Below are positions 45,590 through 56,379 of a DNA stretch of 64,000 nucleotides, in pieces (positions within the stretch are counted from its first letter, which is position 1; each line of letters starts with the position of its first letter). The position numbers and the translations under genes were made by a program. The notes beneath the pieces are model-generated. The model made no database searches. It saw only the letters and a list, made by a program, of their open reading frames with translations, and was not told where the DNA came from. Source of the DNA: Saccharum officinarum. Taxonomy: Eukaryota; Streptophyta; Magnoliopsida; Poales; Poaceae. The stretch is from positions 110,528,680-110,592,679 of the forward strand of contig CM036160.1 in assembly GCA_020631735.1 (NCBI GenBank), read 5' to 3'.

Positions 45590-46290
45590 ATCTTATTTTA
45601 CTATTACTAATTAGAAGTCCAAACGTAGCCTCAATGTTATAATTGTCATCAGACACACAAGAAAAAAGATAAATAATAGAAATTCTTATAATAATGAGAA
45701 ACATCTGGTCTTTTATTTGGTAGACTCTAATCATCGTTGCCAACAATAACAATTGAATCTATTGTATTTTATAAAAAAATATGCACCTCTACATTATGAA
45801 AATATATAAAACAAAACTCCCTATATTTCTCCACCAATGTCATTATAAAAGATAATTTAAAAGAATCCCTATTTACATCTACATACATCTTTACTGTTAT
45901 GAAAGATAATACAAAACAACTCCATATTTTTTAATTTAAATTACTTGTTATTAAATGTAATTTAAAATAACCAACAAAATCTGCATTTAAATTAATATAA
46001 TTTAAAATAACCACCAAGATTTGCATCTAAATTACACACACATACCACTATGAAAGATAATGAAAAAATAGTCCTCAGTTTAGATCTAATTTACGCACAT
46101 ACATCATTATGGAATATAATTTGAAGTAATATCTTCAATTTGTATCTAAATTTTCCATCTATGCTGTCATAAAAACAACCTAAAATACTCATGAAATATA
46201 CAATATACTTATAAAGACTAATACAAGCTATTATGTAAAATATTTCAGTACATGCAACTTAATTTGTATAAAGTAAATTGTCTGCCTTTC
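45590..46290. mobile_element. Helitron-derived relic
   Basis: 45600-45790 resembles 18665-18860, the 3' subterminal part of the Helitron at 18553-20700. Shared features are TATTACTAATTAGA, the CACACAAGAAAAAAGATA type, GAGAAACATC and AAATCTATT...TTTATAA. The terminal hairpin and CTAG are missing. The rest is AT-rich, with repeated CTAAATTAC/ATGAAAGATAAT segments. Confidence 0.5.
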
Positions 46291-46301
46291 CATCAACTTA
46301 G

Positions 46302-46436
46302 GGCATGTTTGGTTCTGAACCAAGCAACCTTGACTAGCACAGGCACTCATCTCAGAGGACCGATTTTGAACACCAGGGCTGAAATTGATGCTAGAAGATG
46401 AATCTGTCTCGGAGGCTCTAAACCAAACAGGCCCTT
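46302..46436. mobile_element. MITE, GGGCATGTTTGGTT ends
   Basis: The left end GGGCATGTTTGGTTC and right end CTAAACCAAACAGGCCC are inverted. The element is 135 bp long. Confidence 0.65.
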
Positions 46437-46533
46437 AAATTTAGGGCTGAATTGATCTGTGTATGCAATTCAATACACAAAACACTCAAAATAGTCATAG
46501 AATGTCGAGTTCCCTCTGTGACACTCAAAATAG

Positions 46534-46562
46534 TCCTCCTCCTCCTCCTCCTCCTCCTCCTC
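46534..46562. repeat. (TCC)n microsatellite
   Basis: About ten perfect TCC units. Confidence 0.9.
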
Positions 46563-47599
46563 AAGGGACTATTCACCATACAATACCTCTTCATTGACAT
46601 CAATATGATCAGACATTGGAAATGGAGCTTGCTCAAAATTAGAGAAGTTTAACTTGGGACATATAAAGTAACTTAATGATTTAATCGCAAAAAAAAAGTA
46701 ACTTAATGATTTGATACGGAATGAACAACTTCGAATGTACTTGATGGAGATGATACATGGACTGTATGTCGAGGCACAAAAATTACAAGATGTCTTCTCG
46801 TCTCTTGCAGTAAACTCCAACAGAGTAGTTATTCAGGCAATACATAGCAGGCAGGTAGAACAGAGCCTTGGAAGCAAAGCACCAAAGACTATTCAGAACA
46901 CATAACGGATGATAATATAATTGCACACGTGATATCTCGACTTGTGCGTCTTCATTTGAAATTTTAACTTCACCATTTCTGCTGCCACTCTAATTGCCAC
47001 CGTGCATAGCTGGTGTTACCTCCGATACACGGCTGACAGTTATATCGTCGACGTCGTCCACGGCAATAGTTTCCAAGAAGCTTAGGAATGTGTACGGCTT
47101 TTTTTTCTTTGAATGCCTAGCTTCTTTTCTATAGGTGTCCGCTTTCTTTTAACCTGAGTGGATTGATCTTCGCGTAAAGCAACAGAAAGTGCTTCGGGCT
47201 GATTTGACCCACTTCTTGACTTACAAATGTTATACATTGACAATGATTTAGATAAGAGGAAAAAAATTGGATTCATGTAACTGAAATTCAGAATTAGAAA
47301 ACGTACAATTTTGAACGTCCAGAGTTAGAGTTAGTGCGGTTTCCCTTTTTCTTACTTGAAACCTCCAAGTTGTGGCTATCATGGTAGTCAAATAATGAAG
47401 TTTTCAAAGTAAGATGTGATGATATAGAGATATTTCAGCAATATATAAATTACCTTTTAGAGGCCTCAAATGTACAATCATCACTTTTCCTCTTTTTAGA
47501 AGATGTTGTTTCCAAATTTTAACTACGGTGACAGATTAGTTAGTACTTAAAATCCATCAGAAATGCGAAATAACCATATGAGAAAGGAAGAAATACCAA
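46563..47599. other. Noncoding, probably 3' part of the MULE
   Basis: No recognisable coding. A Mutator-type terminal inverted repeat is expected somewhere here, but none could be matched to the right flank by eye. Confidence 0.35.
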
Positions 47600-49640
47600 A
47601 CCTTGGAGGAAAAGATAAGGATGCCGCTGGTGCATCTTCCTCTAACGACACAATGGAACTTTGGGCTGATTTGGTGTTCCTTGCCCTCTTCCTTGGTTCT
47701 CCCCTGAAATAAGAATAGAATCAATATCTTGTACTTTACAAAGGAAAAACATAAATGGTAGAAAAGACTAGACAATTTATTACTTGATTGCTTTCATAGC
47801 TTCAATGTTTTTTGGTCTACCTCTCTTGCAATTATGCCAGTGATGTCGATAGTCCATATAAATAGGGCACTGGTGCTGTCATTTTCTCTTTTTCTTGTCA
47901 CCGGTATCTTTGTGTCTTTCAGTTTTAGGCCTACCAGCAACGGGTGTCAGTAAAAGTAGGTGCATGAAAAATTCATGGTTAGATTCAGGCCACGGAGACT
48001 TGTCTGGCATAGCAGGAATCAATTGACTGTATGCAACTCTAAATTCCTCAACCAAGTAGTACAAGTCAACATAATTCTATATTGGTGCATCGCTAAGGGA
48101 TGTGATAAATGCTAGTGCATGCTTGCAAGGAATCCTAGAAACCTGCCATTGTCTGCAAGAACAGTCCTCTCTTGTAGGTTAACAATAAACTGAAATCCAC
48201 TTTCTCCCATTGCAGTAAATTCAGCTACCTCTTTTGAGCATTCTTCAACTTCCAAGTTTACTTCTCTACTCTGCTCATTTAATTCCTTGATGATGTGGGG
48301 TAGAATCAGGCCCTGAAGTTTCCTCCCTATTTTCCTTCTTTTATTCCACTTGGACATGAGCATTTGCCTGAGCTTGTCCATGAAATCATCCAAGTTCATG
48401 GACTTGTGAGGCTTAATCCAGTTGTTAAAGCTTTCTGCAAGGTTGTTAGTCACATAGTCTACCTGGCAAATGGTTTTGAATTGGCTCCTTATCCACAACT
48501 TTTTATGAGTTTTTCTTAGCCAATTTGTTGCAGCTGGCTTTGCATTCTCCATAGCAAGCCAATATTTTTCAAACAAATATGGGTTCCATGAGTAAGCTGC
48601 TGCCCATAGGTGGTCATCAAACACCTTACCATGATACATTTTCTTCAAGTTGGTCACCAAATGAAACATGCGTTCTCTATGTTCAGCCCGTGAAAATACT
48701 TCACCCACCCCTACCATCACAACCTATCCTGCATCAGTACATATGGTTAAGCCCCTTGGTGATCCTATAGCCTCTCTAAGGTGACTCATGAACCAAATCC
48801 AGTTCTCAGTAGTTTCTGAATCAAAAACTCCAAAGCAAACAGGATACAACCACTTATGCCCATCAACAACACATGCACTGACCAATTGCCCCTTGTACTT
48901 GCCTGTCAAGAATGTGCCGTCTATTGCAAGGTATGGCCTACAACCAGCGAGGAACCCATCTATGCATGGTTTTAATGCAAAAAAATATTCTAAATCAGAT
49001 CTTATCATCTACCATGTGATGGTCAATAATGACTAAGCTATCAGGGCAACAATTCTGAACTTGTGTTTTAAACTTGAACAGATTATCAAAGCTGGAATCC
49101 TAGTCGCCATAAAAATGTTTCAATGCTAGCTCCTTACCATCATGGTGTTCTTTCAATTTGTTCACCAATGTTGTTGCACCCAAAGTTGCATCCACTATGA
49201 GGAAGTCCTTCACCTTTTCACATATCCAAAATTTGGTTGCATTCTTTACCCTCTTTTTCCTCCTTGTACTAGGGCAAGTATGAGCACAAGGGTTCCTTTT
49301 TGCCTATAAGATGAGAAACAATTAGTTAGAAAGATAAATAATAAAGATCTAAATAATATGCAATCTCAAACATAGCCATCAACTCTTGGTCGGTTTTTAC
49401 TTCTGGGAAAGATTTTAGACCTTCATCATAATATTGAATATGAGCTACTTCCAAATAACCAGGTGGGTACTTCTCTACCACTGACTCAACAAGGTCCTCA
49501 TAATTTATTTTGTATGAATCAACAACCATGTCAAAGCTGAAACATTTTATATCTTGTCTACATTTCTTACGGTTGCTCAACAATTTAATTTTTAGTTTGA
49601 AACTAGAATTAGGATCCATATTCTTATTCAAAATCAAAAT
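47600..49640 (-). pseudogene. MULE (MuDR-type) transposase, decayed
   Basis: The N-terminal exon 49326-49637 has the PB1-like plant MuDR domain (CFSFDMVVDSYKINYEDLVE). After an intron with acceptor near 49303, the MuDR region and MULE transposase core follow (AIDGTFLTGKYKGQLVSACV, WFMSHLREAIG), then CQVDYVTNNLAESFNNWI. Next are a SWIM-type zinc finger and a C-terminal knuckle near 47840-47880 whose second Cys position reads Tyr. Breaks: in-frame TAG at 49100-49102, TAG at 48724-48726, a one-base loss near 48161-48164 within the SWIM finger, and a stop near 47882. This is the transposase of a Mutator-like DNA transposon and it is clearly inactive. Confidence 0.88.
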
Positions 49641-49659
49641 AGCGTTTCAGGACTTGGTA

Positions 49660-50003
49660 AACTTGTAACTACTGCTAGGAGTACAAAAAAAATGTAGACT
49701 CACTCTTGCAGCCAGTCATCTTCGTTGGAGTCGACGCCATCTTGGTCGGACACGACGGTGCCATACTCGGGCTGGACCAGCCCATCCTCCACCTGTTGCC
49801 TGCGGGAGGGGCCAGCCAGAGCCGCGCATGCGAGCTGCGGGATGGGCCAGCCGTGTCAGGAGGTGCCGGAGGTTCTGGCCGTTGCTCGCTAGAGTTCCTG
49901 GCCACACCGGGCTGCCTGCAGGGGAGGCTGCCGACTGCGGAGCTGCGCTGGCCACCCTCGCCGGAGGTGGCGACCATGACAGCATGGCCACGGCCAGGGA
50001 CGC
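49660..50003 (-). pseudogene. MULE 5' exon remnant, cut by element B
   Basis: On the minus strand an acidic segment (VVSDQDGVDSNEDDWLQE) ends at a splice-donor-like GTGAGT near 49712. This resembles the variable acidic exon often found at the start of MULE genes. GC-rich sequence continues to 50003, where element B is inserted, and resumes at 60530. Confidence 0.5.
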
Positions 50004-50900
50004 TGAAAGGTCTTGATGGCTAGAGGGGGGGTGAATAGCCTTTTAAAAAAATTCTACAAAGACAAGCTAAACAAGTTTATCAATACAACAAATAGCGAGA
50101 TGCGAGTTTTGCTTAGCCTATGGGGTGTTTGCAAGCCACCTATTCAATTCACAATTCTAGTATTGGCACTCAACCGCACAAGTTAAACCGAGAAGGTAAC
50201 TACAACTACAACTAGCAAGCTACACAAAAGAGCTACTCTAGCAAAGCAAACTAGCTAGCAAAGATAACTAAGAAAGTAATGCGGAGTTGAGTTAGGAGGG
50301 TTTCACCGAGGGGCGAAGTATTGAGCCAACCAATATGATCAACAATGAATACCAAAACAACCGAACACCGGGATCAATCAATCACAATATGAAAGTGATG
50401 ACACGAAGATTTATCCCGAGGTTCACGTGCTTGCCGGCACGCTAGTCCCCGTTGTGTCCCTCTTCACCACGTGGTTCGGTGGCTAATCGGTCTCACACCA
50501 AGCCTCTCAAAAGGCGCCACAAGAACCTACCAAATGGAAAAAGGTTGCAATGACACGAGCAATTTACTAATGTTGCCTTTGGCGCTTCGCCGAGGTAGGC
50601 ACAAACCCCTCACAATCACCGGAGGTGGCCAAGAACAATCACCAACTCTTGCCAACGCCTCCAAGCTGCTCCAAGCCGTCTAGGTGGCGGCAACCACCAA
50701 GAGAAATAAGAATCCCACGTCAAATCAACCACCAAGTGCCAACTAGATGCAATCTCACAATGCAAATACACTTGGATCACTCAATCTCACTTCGAATATG
50801 CAAAGAAGCAAGAGAGATGAGTGGGAGGGGAGTTGCTTAGCTCAAAGTGTTCACAAGTATGTCAAAAGTCCAAGAGTGAGAGCCTTGAGCCGGCCAACGA

Positions 50901-50910
50901 GTATTTATAG
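50901..50910 (-). promoter_or_regulatory. TATA box, 3' LTR of element B
   Basis: CTATAAATAC on the minus strand, just downstream of the palindrome array in the element's direction. Confidence 0.7.
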
Positions 50911-50959
50911 ACGTACCCCTTCGAATATAGCCGTTAGGAACTTGATTCAGCAGCAGTCG

Positions 50960-51356
50960 CGCTGACCGGACGCGCTGGTCCAACTGACCGAACGCGCCGG
51001 TCACGCAACGGCTATTTTCGCGAAGCACCGACCGGACGCGCTGGTCGCGCGGACCGAACGCGCTGGTCACGACCGGACGCGCCGGTCCCGTAACTGACCG
51101 GACGCGCTGGTCAACCCTGAGTCGCGCACAACGAAACAGCGACCGGACGCGCTGAAGAACTGACCGGACGCCACAGTGCCCGCGTCCGGTTGGAGTCTAG
51201 TAAGCACCCTGATCGACCGGACTCGTCCAGTCGGTCGTGACCGGACGCGCCCCGCGTCCGATCAAACAACTGAAATACGCGCACACGCTGATCACTGACC
51301 GGACGCGTCCGGTCAAACAGTGACCGCGTCCGGTCCAGCGTCCGGTCACTCCTGTG
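50960..51356. repeat. CCGGACGCG palindrome array, 3' LTR of B
   Basis: About sixteen half-sites of GACCGGACGCG with one perfect 18-base palindrome at 51297-51314. Several half-sites differ from the other LTR by G-to-A or C-to-T, as expected for methylated CpG decay. Confidence 0.85.
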
Positions 51357-51927
51357 ACCTCCGTTCGCCTCCGTTTCTTTTTCCGACTTCTGGTGTAGTG
51401 GAAAAAAGTCGTTTCAACTCCTCGAAAACGCCTGAATCTCGCCTCGCAAGCTCGGCGGGAGGGAGAGAGGACCCCAAACCCTCTCTACCGCTCAAACTCC
51501 AACGCCAACGCAAATGTGCTAACACCACCAAGTGATCACGTCATGTGCGAGTGTGTTAGCATTTTTACAATCATTTTTCGAGGCGTTATTAGTTCTATCC
51601 AAATGCATATGATTATGAAATGCACACCTAGAGGCACTTAGGAGTTCAATAGCCGCGTCATTCCCCTCTTTATAGTACGGCTATCTATCCTATAATGTAA
51701 CCACACCCACTGGGTGTCTTGGTTACTAAAACACAACCCTCAAGCATATACCTTTGCCTTGATCACGTAGGGTTGCGTCCAAATCCAAGTGTGGCCATCA
51801 TGATCGCCATGTCCATCTTGCCACCAACCTTGGAATGTACTAATCCTCATATGCTACGTACAACTTAAGCATAGGATTAGTACTTAGGTATTGTCACTAA
51901 TTACCAACACCAAACATAGGACTTTCA

Positions 51928-51942
51928 ATCTCCCCCTTGTTG
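51928..51942 (-). other. Polypurine tract of element B
   Basis: ACAAGGGGGAGAT on the minus strand, directly adjoining the 3' LTR. Confidence 0.85.
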
Positions 51943-53112
51943 GTAATTGGTGACAACCCTTTCACAAAGATATTATGATAAAATTTTTGATTGAACCCAT
52001 GCCACATTGTCCAAGTATATTACCATGTGTAAGAAGTATGGACAAGTGATCATGAATTCAAATTGATAGCAATGGCTCCCCCTACATGTATGCTATATGT
52101 TTGGATTTTGGAAGCATACATGTTAGATAGGAAAGATTAGGAGCATTGACTATCAATAGGTGCTAGGTGTTTTAGATTATAGACCTTTGAAGTGTGATAC
52201 CATCGGAGTAGCGATAAACACCATCTTAGCACCTTGTGTAGTTAGATACCACTTGGAAAAGCACAAACATAACTAGAAACCTCATGAGATCAACATTATA
52301 AGCAAGGTTCTAGTACCACTTTGAAAAACATGAAGCAAGGGAAATCTAACTACTTCCTATTCATGCTAGTACTTCAATACATCATTCAAATTAAACTAGC
52401 AAAACACCACACAAGCAATGTATCGGAGAAAAAAAAAATGCATAACTATGCATCATACATATGAAGTGCACAAAGAAATGCAACATTCATGTTTAAGAGC
52501 TTGCTCCCCCTACTTGTGTGCTCAAAATTTTAGTTGATCCCCTTCTTTTATCAATTCTCCCCTTTAGGTTTAATTCTCCCCTTTAGGTTTTCTCCTTTGT
52601 GAACAACATTTTCTCCCCCTTTGTTTTTCCCCCTTTGAGTTCTATCTTTGTGAACAACATTTTCTCCCCCTTTGGCACCAATGACCACAAGGGACCAATT
52701 TTAGATAGATTATCATGTTGAATTATGGGGTGAGGATCAAGTTTGTGATTCAACCTAGATTGCTTGCATAAATAAAATGCTTCGGTTTGATCCAAGGGCA
52801 AGCTTCATCACACCTCACTAGAAGGGTTATCATGCACCATGTTGAAGCAAATATTTAGACAAGTTTTCTAGATTAAACACTTAGGATCACAAGCTGCTCA
52901 AACAAGTTATATGCTACCACTAGATCATACAAGTCATGGAAACAATAGTGGCACCATATAAACTTCAAAGTCATTTGATTTTCATGAATGAGCCTAGAAC
53001 ATGTAAATCATGACTAGATGCACTAAGCAAGTCCTTAGCATAGAATGCATGACATGTCAACCAATTGTACCTTGGGGCTCGAAGGAGAGGCATGTCATAA
53101 CATTGGGGTGCA
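51943..53112 (-). other. Noncoding 3' region of element B with repeated polypurine tracts
   Basis: No open frame of note. Purine-rich tracts (seen as CTCCCCCT or CTCCCCTTT on the plus strand) recur at about 52076, 52505, 52557, 52573, 52612, 52628 and 52664. Multiplied polypurine tracts are a Sirevirus trait. This is where element A has its extra ORF. Confidence 0.7.
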
Positions 53113-56100
53113 TCAACTCATGTTGGAGAAGTCAAGTATGTTCAACTCATTCTTTAGCTTGTGAAATCTCTTCTCATCAAGTGGCTTGGTGAATAGATCG
53201 GCTAATTGATCTTCGGTGCCCACACTCTCAATAGCAATGTCACCCTTTTGTTGATGATCTCTAATAAAATGATGACGAACATCAATATGCTTTGTTCTTT
53301 GATGTTGAATCGGATTGTTGGTTAGCTTCACGGCACTTTCATTGTCACAAAGCAATGGCACATTCTTGAAATTGATTCCGAAATCCTTCAATGTTGCCTT
53401 CATCCACAAGATTTGTGCACAACAACTACCCGCGGCGATGTATTCGGTTTCGGCGGTAGATAGTGTAATACTATTTTGCTTCTTGGATGACCATGAGACA
53501 AGTGACCTTCCCAATAGTTGATAAGTACCGGAGGTGCTCTTTCTCTCAACTTTGTCACCGGCATAGTCGGAATCCGAATATCCAACTAGCTCAAAGCTTG
53601 CACCCTTGGGATACCACAATCCAACATCTTGTGTATGCTTTAAGTACCTCAATATTCTCTTTGTTGCCTTCAAATGACTTTCTCTTGGTGAGGCTTGAAA
53701 TCTTGCACACATACATACACTAAACATCACATCGGGCCTTGATGCCGTCACATAGAGTAGGCTACCAATCATTGATCTATATAGCTTTTGATCCACCATG
53801 TTGCCACTCTTGTCACTATCCAAACTTCCACTAGTGCCCATTGGGGTTGTAATGCCCTTTGCATCTTCCATACCAAACTTCTTGAGCATATCTTTGATGT
53901 ACTTGGTTTGGCTCACAAATGTTCCTTCCTTCATTTGTTTGATTTGAAGTCCAAGAAAGAAACTAAGTTCACCGATCATTGACATTTCAAATTCCTTTGC
54001 CATCATTTTCCCAAACTCATCACAATAATCTTGATTGGTTGAACCGAAGATGATATCATCAACATATATTTGCAATACAAACAAATCTTTCCCAATTTTC
54101 TTGGTGAAGAGAGTAGTATCCACTTTGCCCATGACAAATCCTTTGGTTAGCAAGAAGTCCCTCAATGTTTCATACCATGCTCTTGGTGCTTGCTTCAATC
54201 CACACAAGGCTTTCCTTAACTTGTATACATGGTTGGGTTTCTTGTCATCTTCAAAACCGGGAGGTTGCTCCACATACACCTCCTCTTGAATGTACCCATT
54301 TAGAAATGCACTCTTCACATCCATTTGATATAGCTTGATATTGTGAGCACAAGCATAGGCAAGTAAGATCCTAATTGCTTCTAATCTTGCAACCGGGGCA
54401 TAAGTTTCACCAAAGTCAAGACCCTCTATTTGTGTGTAACCTTGAGCCACTAGTCTTGCTTTGTTCCTTACTACTATCCCATCTTGATCTTGCTTGTTGC
54501 GAAAGACCCATCTTGTTTCAATGACATTGTGATCCTTAGGCCTCTCAACTAGTTCCCATACTTCATTTCTCTTGAAGTTGTTGAGCTCTTCATGCATTGC
54601 ATTTACCCAATCTGGATCTCTCAATGCTTTATCAATGTCCTTGGGTTCTTCTATTGACACAAAGGAAGAGTGAGCACAAAATGATGCCAATCTTGATCTA
54701 GTTTGAACTCCCCTTTGTATGTCACCAATGATGGAATCCAATGGATGATCTCTTGCAATGTTAGTTGGTTGAAGCACTTGGACTTGATTGCTTGGATGTT
54801 GATGTTGATCATGAGTTGGAGATGATGAACTAGCCACTTGTTGATTTTGTTGCACTTGAGATGATGTACTAGCTTGATTTTGCATTAGAGAACCACTAGC
54901 TTGTGTAATTGGACTTTGGAGCACTTGATCTTTGTTGTCATCCACATCAATCACTTGCTTTGGCCTAATATCACCAATATCCATTTCTTTCATAGCATTA
55001 GTCAATTGAGTTCCTCTCACATCATCCAAGTTATTTTTCTCATCTTGAGAGCCATTTGTTTCATCAAACTCAACATCATGAACTTCCTCAAGTAAACCAC
55101 TAGCCAAATTCCAAACTCTATAAGCTTTGCTAGTAGTGGAGTAACCAAGTAAGAATCCTTCATCACATTTCTTCTCAAACTTGCTTAATCTAGTGCCCTT
55201 CTTCAAGATGTAGCATTTACATCCAAATACTCGAAAGTATGCAATGTTGGGCTTTCTTCCATTTAAGATCTCATACGGTGTCTTCTCTAGGAACTTGTGG
55301 CAATAGAGGCGGTTGCTATAGAAGCAAGCCGTGTTGATTGCTTCGGCCCAAAATGAATGACTCACATTATACTCATTCAACATTGATCTAGCCATATCAA
55401 TCAAGGTTCTATTCTTTCTTTCAACTAAGCCATTAGATTGAGGTGTATACTTGGCCGAAAATTGATGCTTGATTCCAAGCTCCTCACATAGCTCGTCAAC
55501 TCTTGTGTTTCTAAACTCACTTCCATTGTCACTTCTCACTTTCTTAATTGTGGTCTCAAACTCATTTTGCACCCTCTTGATGAACTTCTTGAATATGTCA
55601 AATACATCACTCTTGTCCACAAGAAAGAATACCCATGTGTATCTAGTGAAATCATCCACAATCACAAAGCCATACTTGTTGCCACCAATGCTTGTGTATG
55701 TAGTTGGCCCAAATAAATCTATGTGCAACAACTCAAATGCCTTGGAAGTACTCATAATGCTTTTCAATGGATGAGTGTTGCCTACTTGCTTTCCGGCTTG
55801 ACATGCACTACATAGCTTATCTTTCTCAAATGTGACATCCTTCAAGCCTCTAACTAAGTCATGCTTCACTAACTTGTTCAATTGCTTCATGCCAACATGA
55901 CCAAGTCTTCTATGCCATAACCAACCCATACTTGATTTGGTGAGCAAGCATGTTGAAAGTTGAGTGTCACTAGCATTGAAATCAACCAAGTATAGATTCT
56001 CATATCTAAAACCCTTGAAGATCAAATTAGAGCCATCAACACTAATTATCTCCACATCATCAACACCAAATATGCACTTGAAACCGAGATCACACAATTG

Positions 56101-56343
56101 AGCAACCGAGAGAAGATTGAAGTTCAACTTTTCAACTAGGAGCACATTGGAAATGCTATGATCATTTGAGATTGCAATCCTTCCAAGAGCCTTCACATCA
56201 CCCTTGCTATTGTCACCAAATGTGATACTATCAATGCCACTATCATTTGATTTGAGAGAGTTGAACATTCTTGAATCACCGGTCATATGTTGAGAGCACC
56301 CACTATCAAGCACCCAATGCCTTCCTCCGGTCTTGTAATTTAC
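53113..56343 (-). CDS. pol: copia pol polyprotein of element B, frame open
   Basis: Homology starts at GTA 56343, right after an in-frame TAG, and runs open to the stop at 53113. The first alternative start codon is GTG at 56313, giving 1066 residues. Numbered from 56313, the domains are protease LDSG (residue 3), integrase zinc finger ([10 protein letters not shown] to CSACQAGKQ), and integrase D-D-E (DLFGP, RSDNG, VERKNRT). RT follows with YVDD at about 748, then RNase H from GYSDSDYAG through [11 protein letters not shown] and LLCDNESAV to the end. There are no internal stops or frameshifts. One oddity is ALCGLKQAP at 54202-54204, where copia RTs nearly always have Tyr in place of this Cys. 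That may weaken the enzyme. Confidence 0.93.
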   Translation of the reverse strand, partial: VNYKTGGRHWVLDSGCSQHMTGDSRMFNSLKSNDSGIDSITFGDNSKGDVKALGRIAISNDHSISNVLLVEKLNFNLLSVAQLCDLGFKCIFGVDDVEIISVDGSNLIFKGFRYENLYLVDFNASDTQLSTCLLTKSSMGWLWHRRLGHVGMKQLNKLVKHDLVRGLKDVTFEKDKLCSACQAGKQVGNTHPLKSIMSTSKAFELLHIDLFGPTTYTSIGGNKYGFVIVDDFTRYTWVFFLVDKSDVFDIFKKFIKRVQNEFETTIKKVRSDNGSEFRNTRVDELCEELGIKHQFSAKYTPQSNGLVERKNRTLIDMARSMLNEYNVSHSFWAEAINTACFYSNRLYCHKFLEKTPYEILNGRKPNIAYFRVFGCKCYILKKGTRLSKFEKKCDEGFLLGYSTTSKAYRVWNLASGLLEEVHDVEFDETNGSQDEKNNLDDVRGTQLTNAMKEMDIGDIRPKQVIDVDDNKDQVLQSPITQASGSLMQNQASTSSQVQQNQQVASSSSPTHDQHQHPSNQVQVLQPTNIARDHPLDSIIGDIQRGVQTRSRLASFCAHSSFVSIEEPKDIDKALRDPDWVNAMHEELNNFKRNEVWELVERPKDHNVIETRWVFRNKQDQDGIVVRNKARLVAQGYTQIEGLDFGETYAPVARLEAIRILLAYACAHNIKLYQMDVKSAFLNGYIQEEVYVEQPPGFEDDKKPNHVYKLRKALCGLKQAPRAWYETLRDFLLTKGFVMGKVDTTLFTKKIGKDLFVLQIYVDDIIFGSTNQDYCDEFGKMMAKEFEMSMIGELSFFLGLQIKQMKEGTFVSQTKYIKDMLKKFGMEDAKGITTPMGTSGSLDSDKSGNMVDQKLYRSMIGSLLYVTASRPDVMFSVCMCARFQASPRESHLKATKRILRYLKHTQDVGLWYPKGASFELVGYSDSDYAGDKVERKSTSGTYQLLGRSLVSWSSKKQNSITLSTAETEYIAAGSCCAQILWMKATLKDFGINFKNVPLLCDNESAVKLTNNPIQHQRTKHIDVRHHFIRDHQQKGDIAIESVGTEDQLADLFTKPLDEKRFHKLKNELNILDFSNMS

Positions 56344-56355
56344 CTACAAGATAAA
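56339..56355 (-). promoter_or_regulatory. gag-pol junction of B with acceptor-like TAG|GT
   Basis: On the minus strand, T-rich TTTATCTTGTAG is followed by GTAAATTACAAG, the start of pol homology. The layout is the same as in element A (8160-8185). Here gag and pol are in the same frame but separated by three stops. Confidence 0.45.
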
Positions 56356-56379
56356 TTAATGTTTCTTAGGTACCCACAC

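Larger units (their letters stand above)
50004..51927 (-). repeat. 3' LTR of element B (1924 bp)
   Basis: TGAAAG...CTTTCA ends. It matches 58606-60529 apart from scattered, mostly transition, differences concentrated in the CpG-rich array. Confidence 0.95.

Noticed and set aside
46711..46905. 64-residue plus frame near the MULE
   Set aside because: Short, no homology recognised, and in the noncoding 3' region of the MULE.
50471..51535. Short frames duplicated at 59073-60137
   Set aside because: They are part of the element B LTR sequence and carry accumulating differences without coding constraint.
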